NCBI GenBank assembly: GCA_047495785.1
Contig: JBLDXI010000007.1
Location: forward strand, 4,278,001 to 4,342,000
From: Lepidodermella squamata
Taxonomy: Eukaryota > Gastrotricha
DNA: 64,000 nucleotides
Reading direction: 5' to 3'
Under the pieces are notes generated by a model. The model made no database searches. It was given only the letters and a program-made list of their open reading frames with translations, and was not told where the DNA came from. The position numbers and the translations under genes were made by a program. Below, piece after piece: positions 22,465-35,600 of this stretch. Every line of letters starts with the position of its first letter. Position 1 is the first letter of the stretch.

Positions 22465-23628
22465 TAAAAACAGTATTGCTAAATATTTTCTAGCTCAGGC
22501 GATAGTTGGTGGCAAGAATGTGGTTCGTCCCCGTCAGAATCGGGCCCTGGATGAGCCAGAAAAATAACCTCTTGCGTTTTAAAGAATAATTTCATGAACA
22601 TGAATCATTGTTTTACCATTAACAAACAAGTCCTCCTTGAAAGACGGAAAAATCTTATCGATTCAGATTGATGTATAGCTTGATTCTACCAAAATTTTCG
22701 AATATCTAGCAAGATTCCTCACATCAGATTACCCAAAAAATTTCAAAAACGCAAAAGAAAATTAGAATCATTTCGTGAGATGATAAATAGCTGCAATAAA
22801 AACTCCAATTTTTCAGGCACACTTTTTCGAAATAAGCTTTTTTACTGGTGATCTTTTTCCGCAATCCTGATAATCAATCTCTTTTAGACGCACATTTAAA
22901 ATTCCCAGAGTCGTAAAACGGTCGCGAACAGAATTTCAAATTTCGCGTCGTTTCTTTTTGTTTTTCTCTGACAGTTGCATTTGAAATTTGAAACATATAA
23001 AAAATGAAAGAAAGCAACGAGAAAATAAAAAATAACTTGGTTTTATTCGCAACGATTGTTTTCCGTTATTAAGCAACGAGCGCGCGCTGCTGCGGCGTCG
23101 TCCTAGGCTTCCATCAGGTTAGCCCAAAAACTATGAACGATTCTGTAAATTGCAGTGAACTCTGCGAAGGCCTTGCGAGGCAAGTTGGATGAATAATTCG
23201 TGTACTTACACAATGTACACAATTGTGTGTTTCGAATACCTTGCGATTGTTTTCGCGCACTTCCCTTTCGCATGCTTTTAATCGTTCTTTTTGTTCGCAC
23301 AGAGTGCACCCGCCCACAAAAAAGTTGTATTATGGTATATGATGTCAGGGCAACGATGAGAAATGTATGTTGTTTTTAGTATTTTGATTGACCCGGCTGG
23401 GTCAGACTCTGAAACGGGTAAAAGGAGCCTTTTTGAGCCTAACAATTGATTTTTTTAAATGGTTGAAAGCCTTGCTGCTATGCAAGGCACGCTTGATTAA
23501 CAATTCATGGTGTACATAATGTACAGAATTTTTTGGTTCAAATAGTTTTTTTGTTTCCAGTTTTTCCATATTTTCAAAAATTCCAGTTTTTGGCATTACT
23601 GTTTGTCAGTAACATCAGTAGCTAAATC
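22465..23628. repeat. AT-rich spacer with a diverged direct repeat
   Basis: No gene is supported. Two related segments at about 23165-23240 and 23465-23550 share an AAGGCCTTGC-like start, an AATAATTCGTGTAC / AACAATTCATGGTGTAC stretch and the core ACAATGTACA / ATAATGTACA, which suggests an old local duplication or two copies of a short repeat. Confidence 0.4.
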
Positions 23629-26600
23629 ATGTTCAAGAGAACTTTTTACTTAATGCTTGCTATCCAGCTCTCAGGGCTCGATGCCCAGGGAGTAGCGAAA
23701 TGTGGAAAGCCCCTAGTGCAATACTCGTTGTTCGACCACGTCGCAGATCGAACGGCCAACTACGACTTTTACCAACACCCAGGCTTGAACTCTTCCAACT
23801 CACCGATCAATGCGAGCCGTTTGACGATCAGTTCAACGCTGTGGTCAAATTCTGCCCTCTGGGCTAAAGCTGTATTTCTTTCCATTGCTTACAATTGAAG
23901 AATCTGATTCTGAATTTACTGATAGAAATTCTCGCTGACGAATTTCTACGTGGAAATATGGGCTATTATCAATGCAACTTCAATGGGCGATGGGATTGCC
24001 GTGGTTGTTGGTAAAAATCAGTCATTAACTCGGCTTGATCCAAGTAAATCGGCTCATTTTTCAAGGGGGCATATAATTCAAAATTAGCAGCAGTGTGTTT
24101 TATTTCGAAATAGTAATATAAATTAACGCCGGCCACGGGTGGGCTTAGGGCGCATCCAAGAGAGAAAATTAGGATAAAGTCATCACTTGTTTTAGTTTTT
24201 GGTCAATACAGTAAGAGAGTGAGATGTACACAAATTATTTCCTTATTCAGCTTTTTTTCAACATAGTAATTGAGAATAGCATCGTGCCATATCATTAGTT
24301 ATACAGTAGCTGGTTAGTCCGAGCTTGTCGATTTCGGGTATGTATAGTTTTTCAGATGGTGTCGGAAATTAGAAGCTAATGATAAAATATTCGACAGACA
24401 TATCAAGTCATTAACGGTTTTACACGAGGATATGGTACGATTAATAGTGCAGATATAATCTTCTTTATTGTCAGTATTAATGTTTTTACGGAAAAGAGTG
24501 TTATTTTCACGAGAAATATTAGTACATTCTAGGCAGATGTGATATATCAGTTCCATAGTATCAGCGTAAGACCTGAAAGGTGTCACTAGCGGATTTCCGA
24601 ATTTTATACAATATACGCATTTCATTCCAAAATTGTTAATATAACAGAAGGGTTTCAGGAGGGAGTTAGTTCTTATCATACACAGAGTCCTGATATTATT
24701 TACCGACCAAAAAGCATTTTGTGTGTTGGAGTAGAGCTGCAGTTTGTCGAAGCAATCATCAGTGTAAATTGAATTGTGATAAGAAATTTTCAGAAAATTA
24801 ATCGTGTAGCTCTTGTCATTTTGAATCCATCTTTCGTACCACTTCCCAAGATGAGACAAACCCTCAAATTGAGAAGTCGCTTGAAAGATCTCAGCGCCGC
24901 CGAGTTGCTCGACGTCGCTTTCTAGGTTGGAGAATATATTTCGGTATAGGTTTTTGTTTGAGTTGATAATTTCGTAGGCTGTTTTTAGGAGCACATGGTC
25001 GTTCTCGAATTTGAGCCGCAGGTAGTATCGAACTGCTGATTTTGTCAAAATCAATTTTGGTGGGTCAATGTAGTATTCCCGTTTAACCAGCTCGTCCCTT
25101 GCTGATGTCGGTATTCGACATAGGAGCTTTACGAAATGTGTGTTAAACGGAAAAACTTTGTTCTTTTTCGTTTGACCCCAGAAGCCGCCGGCATATGCGT
25201 AATTGCCAACTAAGTAAGTAAGTGTTCGCATTGATAACCTCGACCATTTTATCAAAGTTCAGGTTGTGGGTAAAATAGACGCCTAGGTATTTAAAGTCTT
25301 TGACCCTCTCGAGTGGTTCACCGGCAAGTGTAAATTTCAAATTTTTATTTTCGGTGAATCGTTTTTCGAAAATCATAATTTTGGTTTTTTCCACATTTGT
25401 TTTCAGGGAATTATTTTCACAATAGACTACTAGTTCGTCGAGAAGGCGTTGTAACTTTTCGGGGCTATCAGCCATCAAAACCAGGTCATCTGCATAGAGG
25501 ATGGCTAAAATAACGTATTCTCCGAAGGTCAAGCCTGGAATGATTTTCATGAGCTATAAGGTCATTTATAAAAATAGAAAACAGAAGCGGGGAGAGTGGG
25601 TCGCCTTGCCTTACTCCAACGTTAGAGGTAATGGGCTTGTCCAAGAGAATGCTGGATCTGTAGCGTAGGAATAATTTATTGTCGGCGTACATGTTTTTTA
25701 TTACCTCGATAAAAGCGGGTGGCAGGCCTAGTTTTCTCAGTTTTTGAATTAGGAGGAATCGGCTAATTTTATCGAAAGCACTGGAAAAGTCAACAAATGC
25801 AGTGTAAACTTTTTTCCCTTTGGTAAGAAAATATGCCACGATGGCGTAAAAGACTGTGCAGGCGTCGACTGTACCTAGCTTCGGCGTAAAACCGAATTGC
25901 TCCGGTCTCAAGATATCCTTTGCCTTGCACCATTTACGAAGTCGCTTTTCTAGTAAGCTGGAAAATATTTTTGCGAAAACTGAGATCAGTGTAATCGGGC
26001 GGTAGTTTTTTGGGTCGAGTCGGCTATTTTTCTTATATATGGGCATTAACAAAGCTTTGCGCCAACACTCCGGGTACTGACCTGATTTAAGAATTTTGGT
26101 GTATAGGTTAGCGAGGAATGGGTAAAGGCCTTTTTTACATCCATCTAGCTTCAGGCATTCGTAGTCTATTTTATCATCGCCAGCGCATGACTTCGAGTTT
26201 GAGGTTGCGATAACATTTTCGATTTCCGCGGTAGTTATTGGGGCAAGTAATTCATTGTCTTCCTTGTCGCAATCCTTTGTTAGAAGTTCTGTGTGGAGAT
26301 TATCTCGGGGTTCATCAGAGGTTAGGGTAAACAGCTGGGTAAAAAATTCGATTATTTCATTTGGGGTAGGCATTTCCAAGTTGACTTCCAGGCCTCTTAT
26401 AAAGTTTAGTTCCTTGACCAACTTGAAAAAGTCAGAAGGGCAGAGGTCAATTAATTCAGAGAATTCAATTGCTTCGAGTTTAAGCTCGTTTTTGTATTGA
26501 TCCTTCTTTTGTGAGAGTAGCTGGCGGTAGTCTCGTTCCTCTTGATCCATCGTGGATTTATATATAGGGTTATTTGGGTGCCTCAACGCCAAGGTCCTAG

Positions 26601-29600
26601 CTTTTCGCACTTGAGCAAGTTTTATTCTGCACTCATCGTCGAAAAATGAGACAGTTGTTAGCGTAGTCGCCAAGTTTTTCCTGATATAAAGAGCTTCCTT
26701 CCCGACTCTATACAGTTTTCGCAGGAGATATTGAAGGTCGTCGGTATTTTTCATAGTCTCGGTGAGTTCGAACTGCTCCCAAAGTGAAGCAAAATGGTGT
26801 TTATTGAGCCGGAATTGCGTTTGATTATCGTCTGGGGACTCTACGTTCTCCTCGTGGTTCCATCTACTTGATAGGGATAGAGCGATAGCGTAGTGGTCTG
26901 AGATTCCGCCGTTTACTATGACATCGAAATCCTCAATCTCGCTAGCCAAGGTTTCCGTCGAAAGGGCATAATCCACTACAGTGGAAGCCTGCTTGTGCCC
27001 GTCGCCCAATTTTTTGTGGGTGAATTCTCCCTGCTCATCAGAAGGAGTGGTACCGTTAACGATATATAGTCCCATTTCGTCTAATTTTTCAAAAAATGAT
27101 TACGGTTTGAGGCGGAGGATTTAGGAAGTTCCAGGTCCTTGGATTTTCTAGGGGGTACATGACTTTTGAAAAAGTCCGAGTTAGGGTCGAGGGTTTCGTA
27201 CAGCTTGTTAAGGTTCCCAGTACGAATATTTAGGTCGCCCATAATGATTATCTCAATTTGTTTTGTGGAGTTGGGGTTTTCAATGCGAACATTATTTTTT
27301 AATTCGGATAATTTGTTGGTAACTTCAGTCCATTGTTTTTTAAAACGTCCCCCTGAATTTTTTTGTTTTTTCAGAGTTTTAGAGAGGCGGCGGTTAGCTT
27401 CTTTTTCGTGCTTTTCTGGTAGGAGGTAACAATAGGCCAGGAGCAATTTTTTATCTGCTAACTCCAGTTGGAGAACGACCAGGTAGCTCGATTTGTACAG
27501 AATTTTCACAATGCATTTTAAGTCAGAATTGATGTAAATAATAATTCCCCCGGACAGATTGCGACCTCTTTTTCCTCCTAACTTTTTGGCCGGCGAATGA
27601 ATAGCAAAGACATTTTCACGCAACATCGGTGGTACAAATTTATCGTCGTGCCAAGTTTCTAGAAGACCGACTATGGAGAAGTTGATTAGAAGAGAGATAA
27701 CGTCCGGGAAAGATTCAGGCCTAAATTTGAATATGTTCCATGCTACAAAATTCAATTTTAAGAAAATATAGGAAAAGACGGCAGATTGACAGACATTATA
27801 AGACATATCAGAATTTTCATGATTAGCATTAAAAATATTTTGGCAGTTTATCTTACGCCCTGAGTCCCGATTGCGTTGCCGGTTAACGAAGGCTATTGCT
27901 GAGGAGGTCGATCGAAGTAGCTGCTGCCACGTCGCGAGTTGACGTAAGGACCCCATCGGGGAGGTCCGAACTGGTTGCTGTTGTGTTCGCCATGGTGATT
28001 ACAGTCGTCTTCGAAGTAGAATTCGTCGTCGTAGTCGTGTGAGCCATTGTGAGGTGGTGGTGGTGGCAAGCGTTGATTTTCGTCCTGGAGCGGCACAACC
28101 TTGTTTATCGCAGATCGAAAAACAAAAGAGCCGTGCTGCTCGGTCATCAACCGGTTTCCCCGAATTTGATAATTCAGATCTGGCGAGTTCATCGCAATCA
28201 AGTCATCAAGCCGCTTAACCAAGGCCTTGTGCATTACTTCTTGGTGAGGAGTTCGGTATTTCGTCACCCAGATTCGATATGGTCGGAGAAATTGTTGGTA
28301 GTCTCTTGATAAAACCGAGCGCATGATCTCGTTAGATTGCGCCGTGGGTAGAAGTACGACGTGAATCTGGCGCACAATAGGTCTGCCATTCGTACCATTG
28401 CGGGGTGGTCCGAAACGCTGGCAGGTCATTGCGAGCCCACACAGTAGTGGGACATGCTGATAGACGATTCCAATTAGATCATCTTCCGTTTCCTTTGGTT
28501 TCTCACCGACGTCTGGAATTAAAACCAGAAGCGAGTTACGCCAGACAAAGGCCTCAATTCTACTAACTCGTCGGCCAACCGCTGTAAGTTCGGCTCGGAG
28601 GCTTTTCAGCTCCTCCTCCAGGCGAGCTATCCGGGTTTCCTGATCCTCCGGTTGGTGGTCGCTGGTATCCGCCATTACAAGAATTATTCGACGTAAAATT
28701 AATAGTAGAAGTCACGTTTAAAGCACGTGCTTAAAATCGCAAAAAAGCAACTTGCTTTTAGAACCAAAAAGTGAAAAGTAATAATTCAAAATTATTAGTT
28801 CACTTTTAGCCTAATTTTCTACTGATAAGCATGAATGATGATTTCAAACGAGTTGAAAACTCTAATTACATAGTCAAGACAAGACAGGAAGTGGTCAATT
28901 TTAAGGCTGCCAACAATTTTGATGAGTTTTTTGAGCAGGTGCGCATTATGCGATCGATTGGTCGTCATTCGTAGGTCTCGGAGCAATTTTCTCGCCAGCA
29001 GCCATGGCTAACTACTTCGCGTGGATCAGCAATGAACCATACGGAGGCACTTCCGCTCCGGGTTGTACGAGCCGCGACGTTGTGACGTGCACATCAGGCC
29101 TAAGATCTGCCTTGGTAAACCAGAAAGTAATGTTTCAACTTCGCGTCGAAGGAGGCTACAAAATCTCCATCGGTTCTTGCGTCACAAATGGCTCTTGCGT
29201 GGGCCCGTTCACTGGCGCTTCGAGCAAATACGGCTTGCTAGCCAACCAGCAATTCGATAGCCAAGATTTGGTGTTTGGAATCGGCGGGCGGGCTGGCGCA
29301 GCTGCTGATACTATCGACATCTTGAGCGTTGCCATTTATGACTGTTCCCAAGACCAATCATTCAACAGGCACGTTAATTTTGCTCCGATTTTATATCAGT
29401 TGAATCGCCTTTTCAAAATTCGTAAATCCATTGTGTGGCCCCTTTTTATCGAAATGTCATCGAAAATTGTTGACTGTTGCAGAGTGCAATCATGCGGAAC
29501 ACTCGTCCCGCAATTGTCACTGATCAACAACAATGTGGATCGTGCGGCGTTTTGGGACTACTATCCCGCTTCCCAGATGAACACGACAGGCCTATCATCC

Positions 29601-32600
29601 AACGCAACAAGGCTGGTATCCGAAAGCGCTGTGCTCACCGAGGGCGGACTTTTCACGCGATCGGTGTGTAATTTATTTCGTCAAAAAATTCCTATTTTAG
29701 ATTTCGCGGGGTGGGCAACAGAACGACTTGACTAGAATAGAAACAAATGGCGTAATGCATTTGATGCATGCGGCACGCGACTTGGCGGAGAGGCAACAAA
29801 TAGTTTTGCGCCATTTGTTTCTACTTTCGCTTGCAAATGGACATGGCAATAGATTGAAGTGGTTATCTTGCCGCCAAAATGTTTGAATCCACAGGTACAA
29901 AATTATCGCCCCCTAAAAAAATCCTGGCTACGCCACTGGTGGCTTCATGAGGATCTGAGACTGCAATCCAAGGTTTCGGGTATTCAAATCATGCGTTATT
30001 TTGTTGATGATGCGCCCGGGAATAACAACGTACTTTGGATTTGATTCTTTGATTTACACCCTATTTTCACTGATTTGGATTTGAAATGATTGATTTATGG
30101 GGGAAGCTCTCTGCATTAGCAATGTTAGTGAGGCCGGAGAAAGGTCAGATTGTATCTGCGGCCGAAGCCATAACTTTCCGACCCCTAAAAATGTCGGTGG
30201 TGAAGTTTGCGGAGCACTGGTGTAAACGTTAAAGAAATTATGTAGCTTCCACCTTTCTGATTAGTTTATGGGTTCAGCTTGTAGCATTGTTTTTCAGCCT
30301 ATCAACACATCCAATTTCTTTGTCGAGATATGGGCAACTATCACCGACAACGATAATTTGAATTCTGATGGGTTAGCATTCCTCATCGCCAACAATGCAT
30401 CGATAGGACGACCATCCACATCGCGTAGGCCTTAGCATCCTGGTCATTAATACCTAATAGGACTCGCTATTTTTCAGTTACTGGCTACGGCTTAGACTCG
30501 GGAAAATTCGTTGGATTTGCCCTGATGTTCGGCCTAAATTTCCAAACTATCAGCTCAACAATAACAGCTGCCCCGCGGGGTAGCGTGCTGTACCCATATC
30601 AAATGTGCAACGAGACAGGCATTGTGACGTGTGTCAAGTTATCTTCAATTTTTCCTTGGATGAGAAACCACCTTGTTCAATATCGAATCCGCGTTGATAA
30701 CTCAGGATCGCTGATATCAGTAAGTCAGAATTAATTACTAAATCGGTAGAGAGCTCGAATGTACTTTTATTGATTATGCTATCCCAAGTCTCAAGCTTCT
30801 AGCTTAAGGGTAAATTTAGAGAAGATAACTCTCGAAGAACATTAAATTTTAATAAAATTGAGAAACTGCGAAGCAAAAAAAGCAACTTCGAGTATTAATA
30901 ATTCAGGCAGTCCAGTACATTTATGTTTGAAGAATACTTACCTATTAGGTCGCACAAATATATTTGCGACCGAATTCATTGCAAACATACAAGTGCTCCC
31001 TCGTTAGTGGCACCCTCCTTAAAAGAACTCCCTCGTTTGTAGACCGTAATTTTGGACCCTGCTAAATAAATTAGTTGTAAATTTTTAATTAAACAAATTA
31101 TAATTTTTTGATAGATTGAAAAAATTAAGCGTGAAAAATTAAAATAATAAAGCGTTCCTAGAAACCTAGCGGCGCGTTGTCGTGGTTTTGAGAGATCCAT
31201 TTATTTCAAGTTTAGTTCAAACGAGTTGAAAGATCATCAGTGCATTAAGCTGTTCTTGTGCCTTTGAAATGGCTGTGATTATGCAACAGAGTGTGTGGAT
31301 TAGCTGCCACTCAAGTCGCGCTGCGAGTCGTCTTGCTTTTTTGTTAAACTTTTCCATCAGAAATTACGCCAGTTTATCAGACAAAATCAGCAATTCATTT
31401 CACTAACTATAAAAATGCCCGTCAATCTTCTCCTTGATTTGCAGATTTTTCCTCAGGTCAATTGCTGATCAACTAAAAGACTCATCTGAATTGCCCTGAT
31501 TTTTCAATTTTTACGTTTTTACCGGCCAGAAAATCTCTTGAAATTTACCAGCATTATTAGCATGATCAAATTAGGATATAAATCGTGATTTTTTTAAGGA
31601 AACTGAAACTTCAGTTTTCCCAATTTTGTTCCCGGCTGTGTTGCGTAATCATGAAGAATCGCGTCCTGGTTTTACGATTTATTTTAATTTCGATGCATGG
31701 ATTTATTCTCATAAAGTTAGGTCGCTTTCATTCGTTCTAGTTGTCCTGAGTTATTGGAATTATTAGCCGATTTTCGATAGTCGATAGGCCTGATCTAACA
31801 TGAAACTGGCTGCCAAAACTCTACGATTTCATTGCTCTACGCCTTGGCAATTTTACGGGTTTTTTTCACAACTTTTAATCATTCGATTTTGACTTTGAAA
31901 ATCGCAACATCCCGAGGAGGGGCGGCGGGAGCTTCTGCCCGAGTTTTTACCTTGCTCTGATCTTAATAGGCCAGTCGAATGAAAACGAGATCACGCCTGA
32001 GAAGAATTTAAAAAAGAAAAAGTCAGGTTAACCGCGAACAAATTATCGAAAATACATTTTTCATCCCAATTGTTTCAAATTATTCAAATTTTATCATATT
32101 ATTTCTTAAATAATTCTACGAATTTTAGGCGAAGCATGAGTTCTGAATTGAACACTGAATTGTCTTGAGAATGTTAGGCTGAATTTGCTGGTGATTTATT
32201 CAGAAGTATTCTGGTAAATCTTGACACGGTGGTTGATCTTTTAAGCTGTGATTTCAAATGAAATTTGTTTGCGAAATCGGACGAGCTGGGCATTTTTGAA
32301 GTAAATTGAAATAATGAGATTCCAGGTTTTTTTTATTCTGAGTTCGTTAGCCCCAGGCAGGACTTAAAATCAGAGTAAAAAAACAAGGCCAACCAGTCAA
32401 ATCGAAACCGCCCTGGCAAATAAGAATAAAAACTTGGCGCGGAACTTATGATTCATAGTGTTATTGTTTCACAGCCTTCAGCAAACGAGATTTGTAATGA
32501 CACGTAATCCGTGTCCGTCTCTTTCTGCGCGTTGGCATGGCAACTGTCTTAAGGCGTAGAAACGGTCTATTTTTAGCTTCTGCATTCAATTACAGCCCTC

Positions 32601-35600
32601 GCTATAGCTTTCCCTTGTTAAAAGACCGTGTCTGGCTCCCGACCCAGTGCTTTTATCGAGGGAGCACTGTACTGTTCCAAAGGCTGAATAGTGCCTTCAC
32701 ATATAAACAAATTCAATCTGATGATGGGGCACTGTCGCGCCCACACGTAATAATCTGACATGAAAGCCAATAAAGAATGACAATTAAGAAAAGGTAAACT
32801 TAGCGATCATACTTTAATCTAGCTATTCTAATAGTTGCATTCAGGAGAAGTTGAATTGAATTGAAAAAGTTGACAAGCAACATATCTGGGATATTTTGCA
32901 GAAATGTACAGATGCGCGGATTATTATGAATATGAAAATTATTACTGCCTGTTTCGAGATCCATCTTTCGTTTGCTATAAACAACGCGCGCCTGTGATAG
33001 TTAGGGTTAGGTTTGGGATGGGTTTTGGATCGGGCTCAGTTTTGAGAAAAATGTATTAAATGCTATAAATGAATTATGTACAAACAGATAAAAAGTACCG
33101 CATTCTTATGTGCAAATGCCCTACTAAGTTGACAAATTCGGCCAAGAATGGCATAAGGCATAATGAGTTTTCAACAGCATGGAATTTCCGGTTACATGAT
33201 AAGTACCTATTCGAAATTTGTTGATGATAAATAATATCATTAGCGACGTGTCAAAACAACCACTTTATTCATAGCTTTTATATGGAAAGTACGCTCGACT
33301 CTTGCACGTAAATTCAAATTATGATACGATCAGTACGATCAGTGCTCGAATAAGCCGAGCGTACTCCACCTTTTACCTCAAAGTACTATGATGAGTCATC
33401 AAAGTGGTTGTTTTGGCGCGTCGCTGACGTAGAATCATAAAGTATGCGTAATATTTGTATGGTATAACATGAGTAAAAAGTTCATATCTGAACGGAGCCG
33501 ACCGAGATTTACGAATCGAAACGAGCCGGAACAATCTCATCATTTGTTATGAATTGTTATGGACCAATACTAGTCGGTAGAAACAAAAATTACACTTGCA
33601 TCACCTTCCGTTGGCTTGCTGCCAACTTTTGCTGCTATGTTCAGCTTTTACACTGTAAAAAGGGTGCATCGATTTGGGACCCCATTTGTTATATCTGACA
33701 GCAGCGCATGACAAACGTGAGAATTTGTTATATAACGTAACAAATGACGCTGATTACGATGATGCTTTTTATTTATTCATCAGCATCACCTGGACAGGTG
33801 TGGATCAAAAAATCCAGGTAAGGTGGCTTACCTGAGCAGGTAGGGTGCGTCCCATGACCGCGAGAGTAATTTTTTCGGATTCTCCGTCGTAAATTACTAT
33901 GGTCTACAAAGTTTTGTAAATTTCTGATTCATATAATTCATATAACGAAGTGAGGAATATAATGATTTTGCATTTAACACTGAGTTGCAATTTCAATGAT
34001 TTGTTGATGTCAGTCTGTAATGAGAGTTACTCACTTAGAGGCTAGGTCAGTTGGTCGATTAACAAACCAGCCATCAATTATATGCGTTAGACAATATCAC
34101 GGTTGAATTCTGCATCATTTTTTACCCCATTGCACTCATTGTTAGACACGGGGTGCAATTGTAGAGAATCCAACTTTCCCTTTCTAAGTAGTGAGTTACT
34201 CTCATTACAGACTGACATCAACAAATCATTTAAATTGCAACTCAGTGTTAAATGTAAAATCATTATATTCCTCACTTCGTTATATGAATTATATGAATCA
34301 GAAATTTACAAAACTTTGTAAACCATAGTAATTTACCATACTAACCATACTATAAAACCATAATAACACTATATTTTTGAAACGAATGCTATATTTTTTG
34401 CATCTCATTTTTTCAGCAACTTTGAAAAAATGAGACATTTTTTGAAGTGGTTTTCACCAGTCGATAGATTTAGTCCGCGGTAAACATTCCTCAACTTTTT
34501 GTTAGAATGGGGTTCGAGGGAACAATTGATGACGAGAATGCTGTCCGCGATTTTTATTGAAAACTCTCATTTTTGAAAAATGGCATATCACGGGATTTGG
34601 GGTTGGATGGCATCATCCAGTGAAAAGGCTTTATCGGATTTTTTAGCTGGGAATTAGCTCATAAACGCGCCTTCAACAGGGAAATTCGACTTAGCGCCCA
34701 CAGAGAAAGTCTTATCCACCAACCGCGATCCGAAATGATTTTTCGGAACTTGTTGAATGATCTGTGCCAACTTTATGAACAGAAGGGCCTCAGTAATTTT
34801 GTCAGCCTTTCTCTGGTTAGGGTCACCCTAGCGCCCCTTTAGTTCGCACCCTGGCCAATGGCCAATATAGACTGAGCTAACTTGAAGTGATCAAATTCGC
34901 CTGCAAAAACATGAATTTAGGGCTGGGAAGCTTAGGGAACATTAAAGGTCCCGAACCTTCGAACGAACTTCATGAAAATAAGGGAGGACTGATTTTGCCA
35001 GCAAATGTGTTATCTCAGCTTTCTATATGAGATAACATTCTTACTCACTTTGAATCCTTTTTCTGTCAATGAGTGAGGTCATTAATATTCTCTCGTTTAC
35101 TGTTTACTCCCGTTCCAAGCTGCGTGATCTAAAACAGAGATAACAGGGAGCTTTAGATGAGCTTGGAGCTTGGATCGTGTAAATGCGCTTCTGATAACAA
35201 CCGATGGAAAATCAATTGACATAAAGCTGATATAAACCTGATAGGTGATGCAGCTTTCCCTGCATGATAAAAACTGTAAAATTTGGACCAGAGAGCTTCA
35301 ATGACAACGATGTTCTAATTATATAGATGTCATGTTGCTTGGTCGATGGAACATGCACTGGCCCGTTCACAAACACCTCAACCACATCTCTTGGCCCTTT
35401 GGTATCTTCACAGCCGATGATGCTAGGAGTAGGCGGGCGCAATTATGGGTACGCCGATACCGTAGACGTGTTCAGCATTGCAGTCTATGACTGTTCAAAT
35501 TCTCCGTCTTCAACTATTTCTACTACTAAGACGCCAACTACTACTACTTCGATGCCTGCCACTAAAAAATTGGTAAAATGCTGTGATTTTTACATTTCTG

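Larger units (their letters stand above)
24314..28675 (-). mobile_element. Decayed non-LTR retrotransposon (LINE) in an intron
   Basis: A near full-length LINE lies antisense in intron 2 of the lectin-channel gene. Its order is ORF1, endonuclease, reverse transcriptase and a C-terminal Cys/His region, matching apurinic-endonuclease LINEs. At least three frame breaks (near 27080, 25540 and 25200) make it inactive. Target-site duplications were not found by eye. A short hairpin at about 28768-28806 lies just upstream of ORF1. Confidence 0.85.

Noticed and set aside
23103-23317. Overlapping Cys-containing minus-strand frames
   Set aside because: They coincide with one copy of a diverged direct repeat and have no conserved spacing of Cys/His.
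33001-33020. TTAGGGTTAGG, telomere-like
   Set aside because: Under two repeat units in ordinary intronic sequence; too short to mean an interstitial telomere.
34087-34321. Two short opposed open frames
   Set aside because: They fall in the fold-back repeat 33891-34334 and mirror each other because of the inverted arms.
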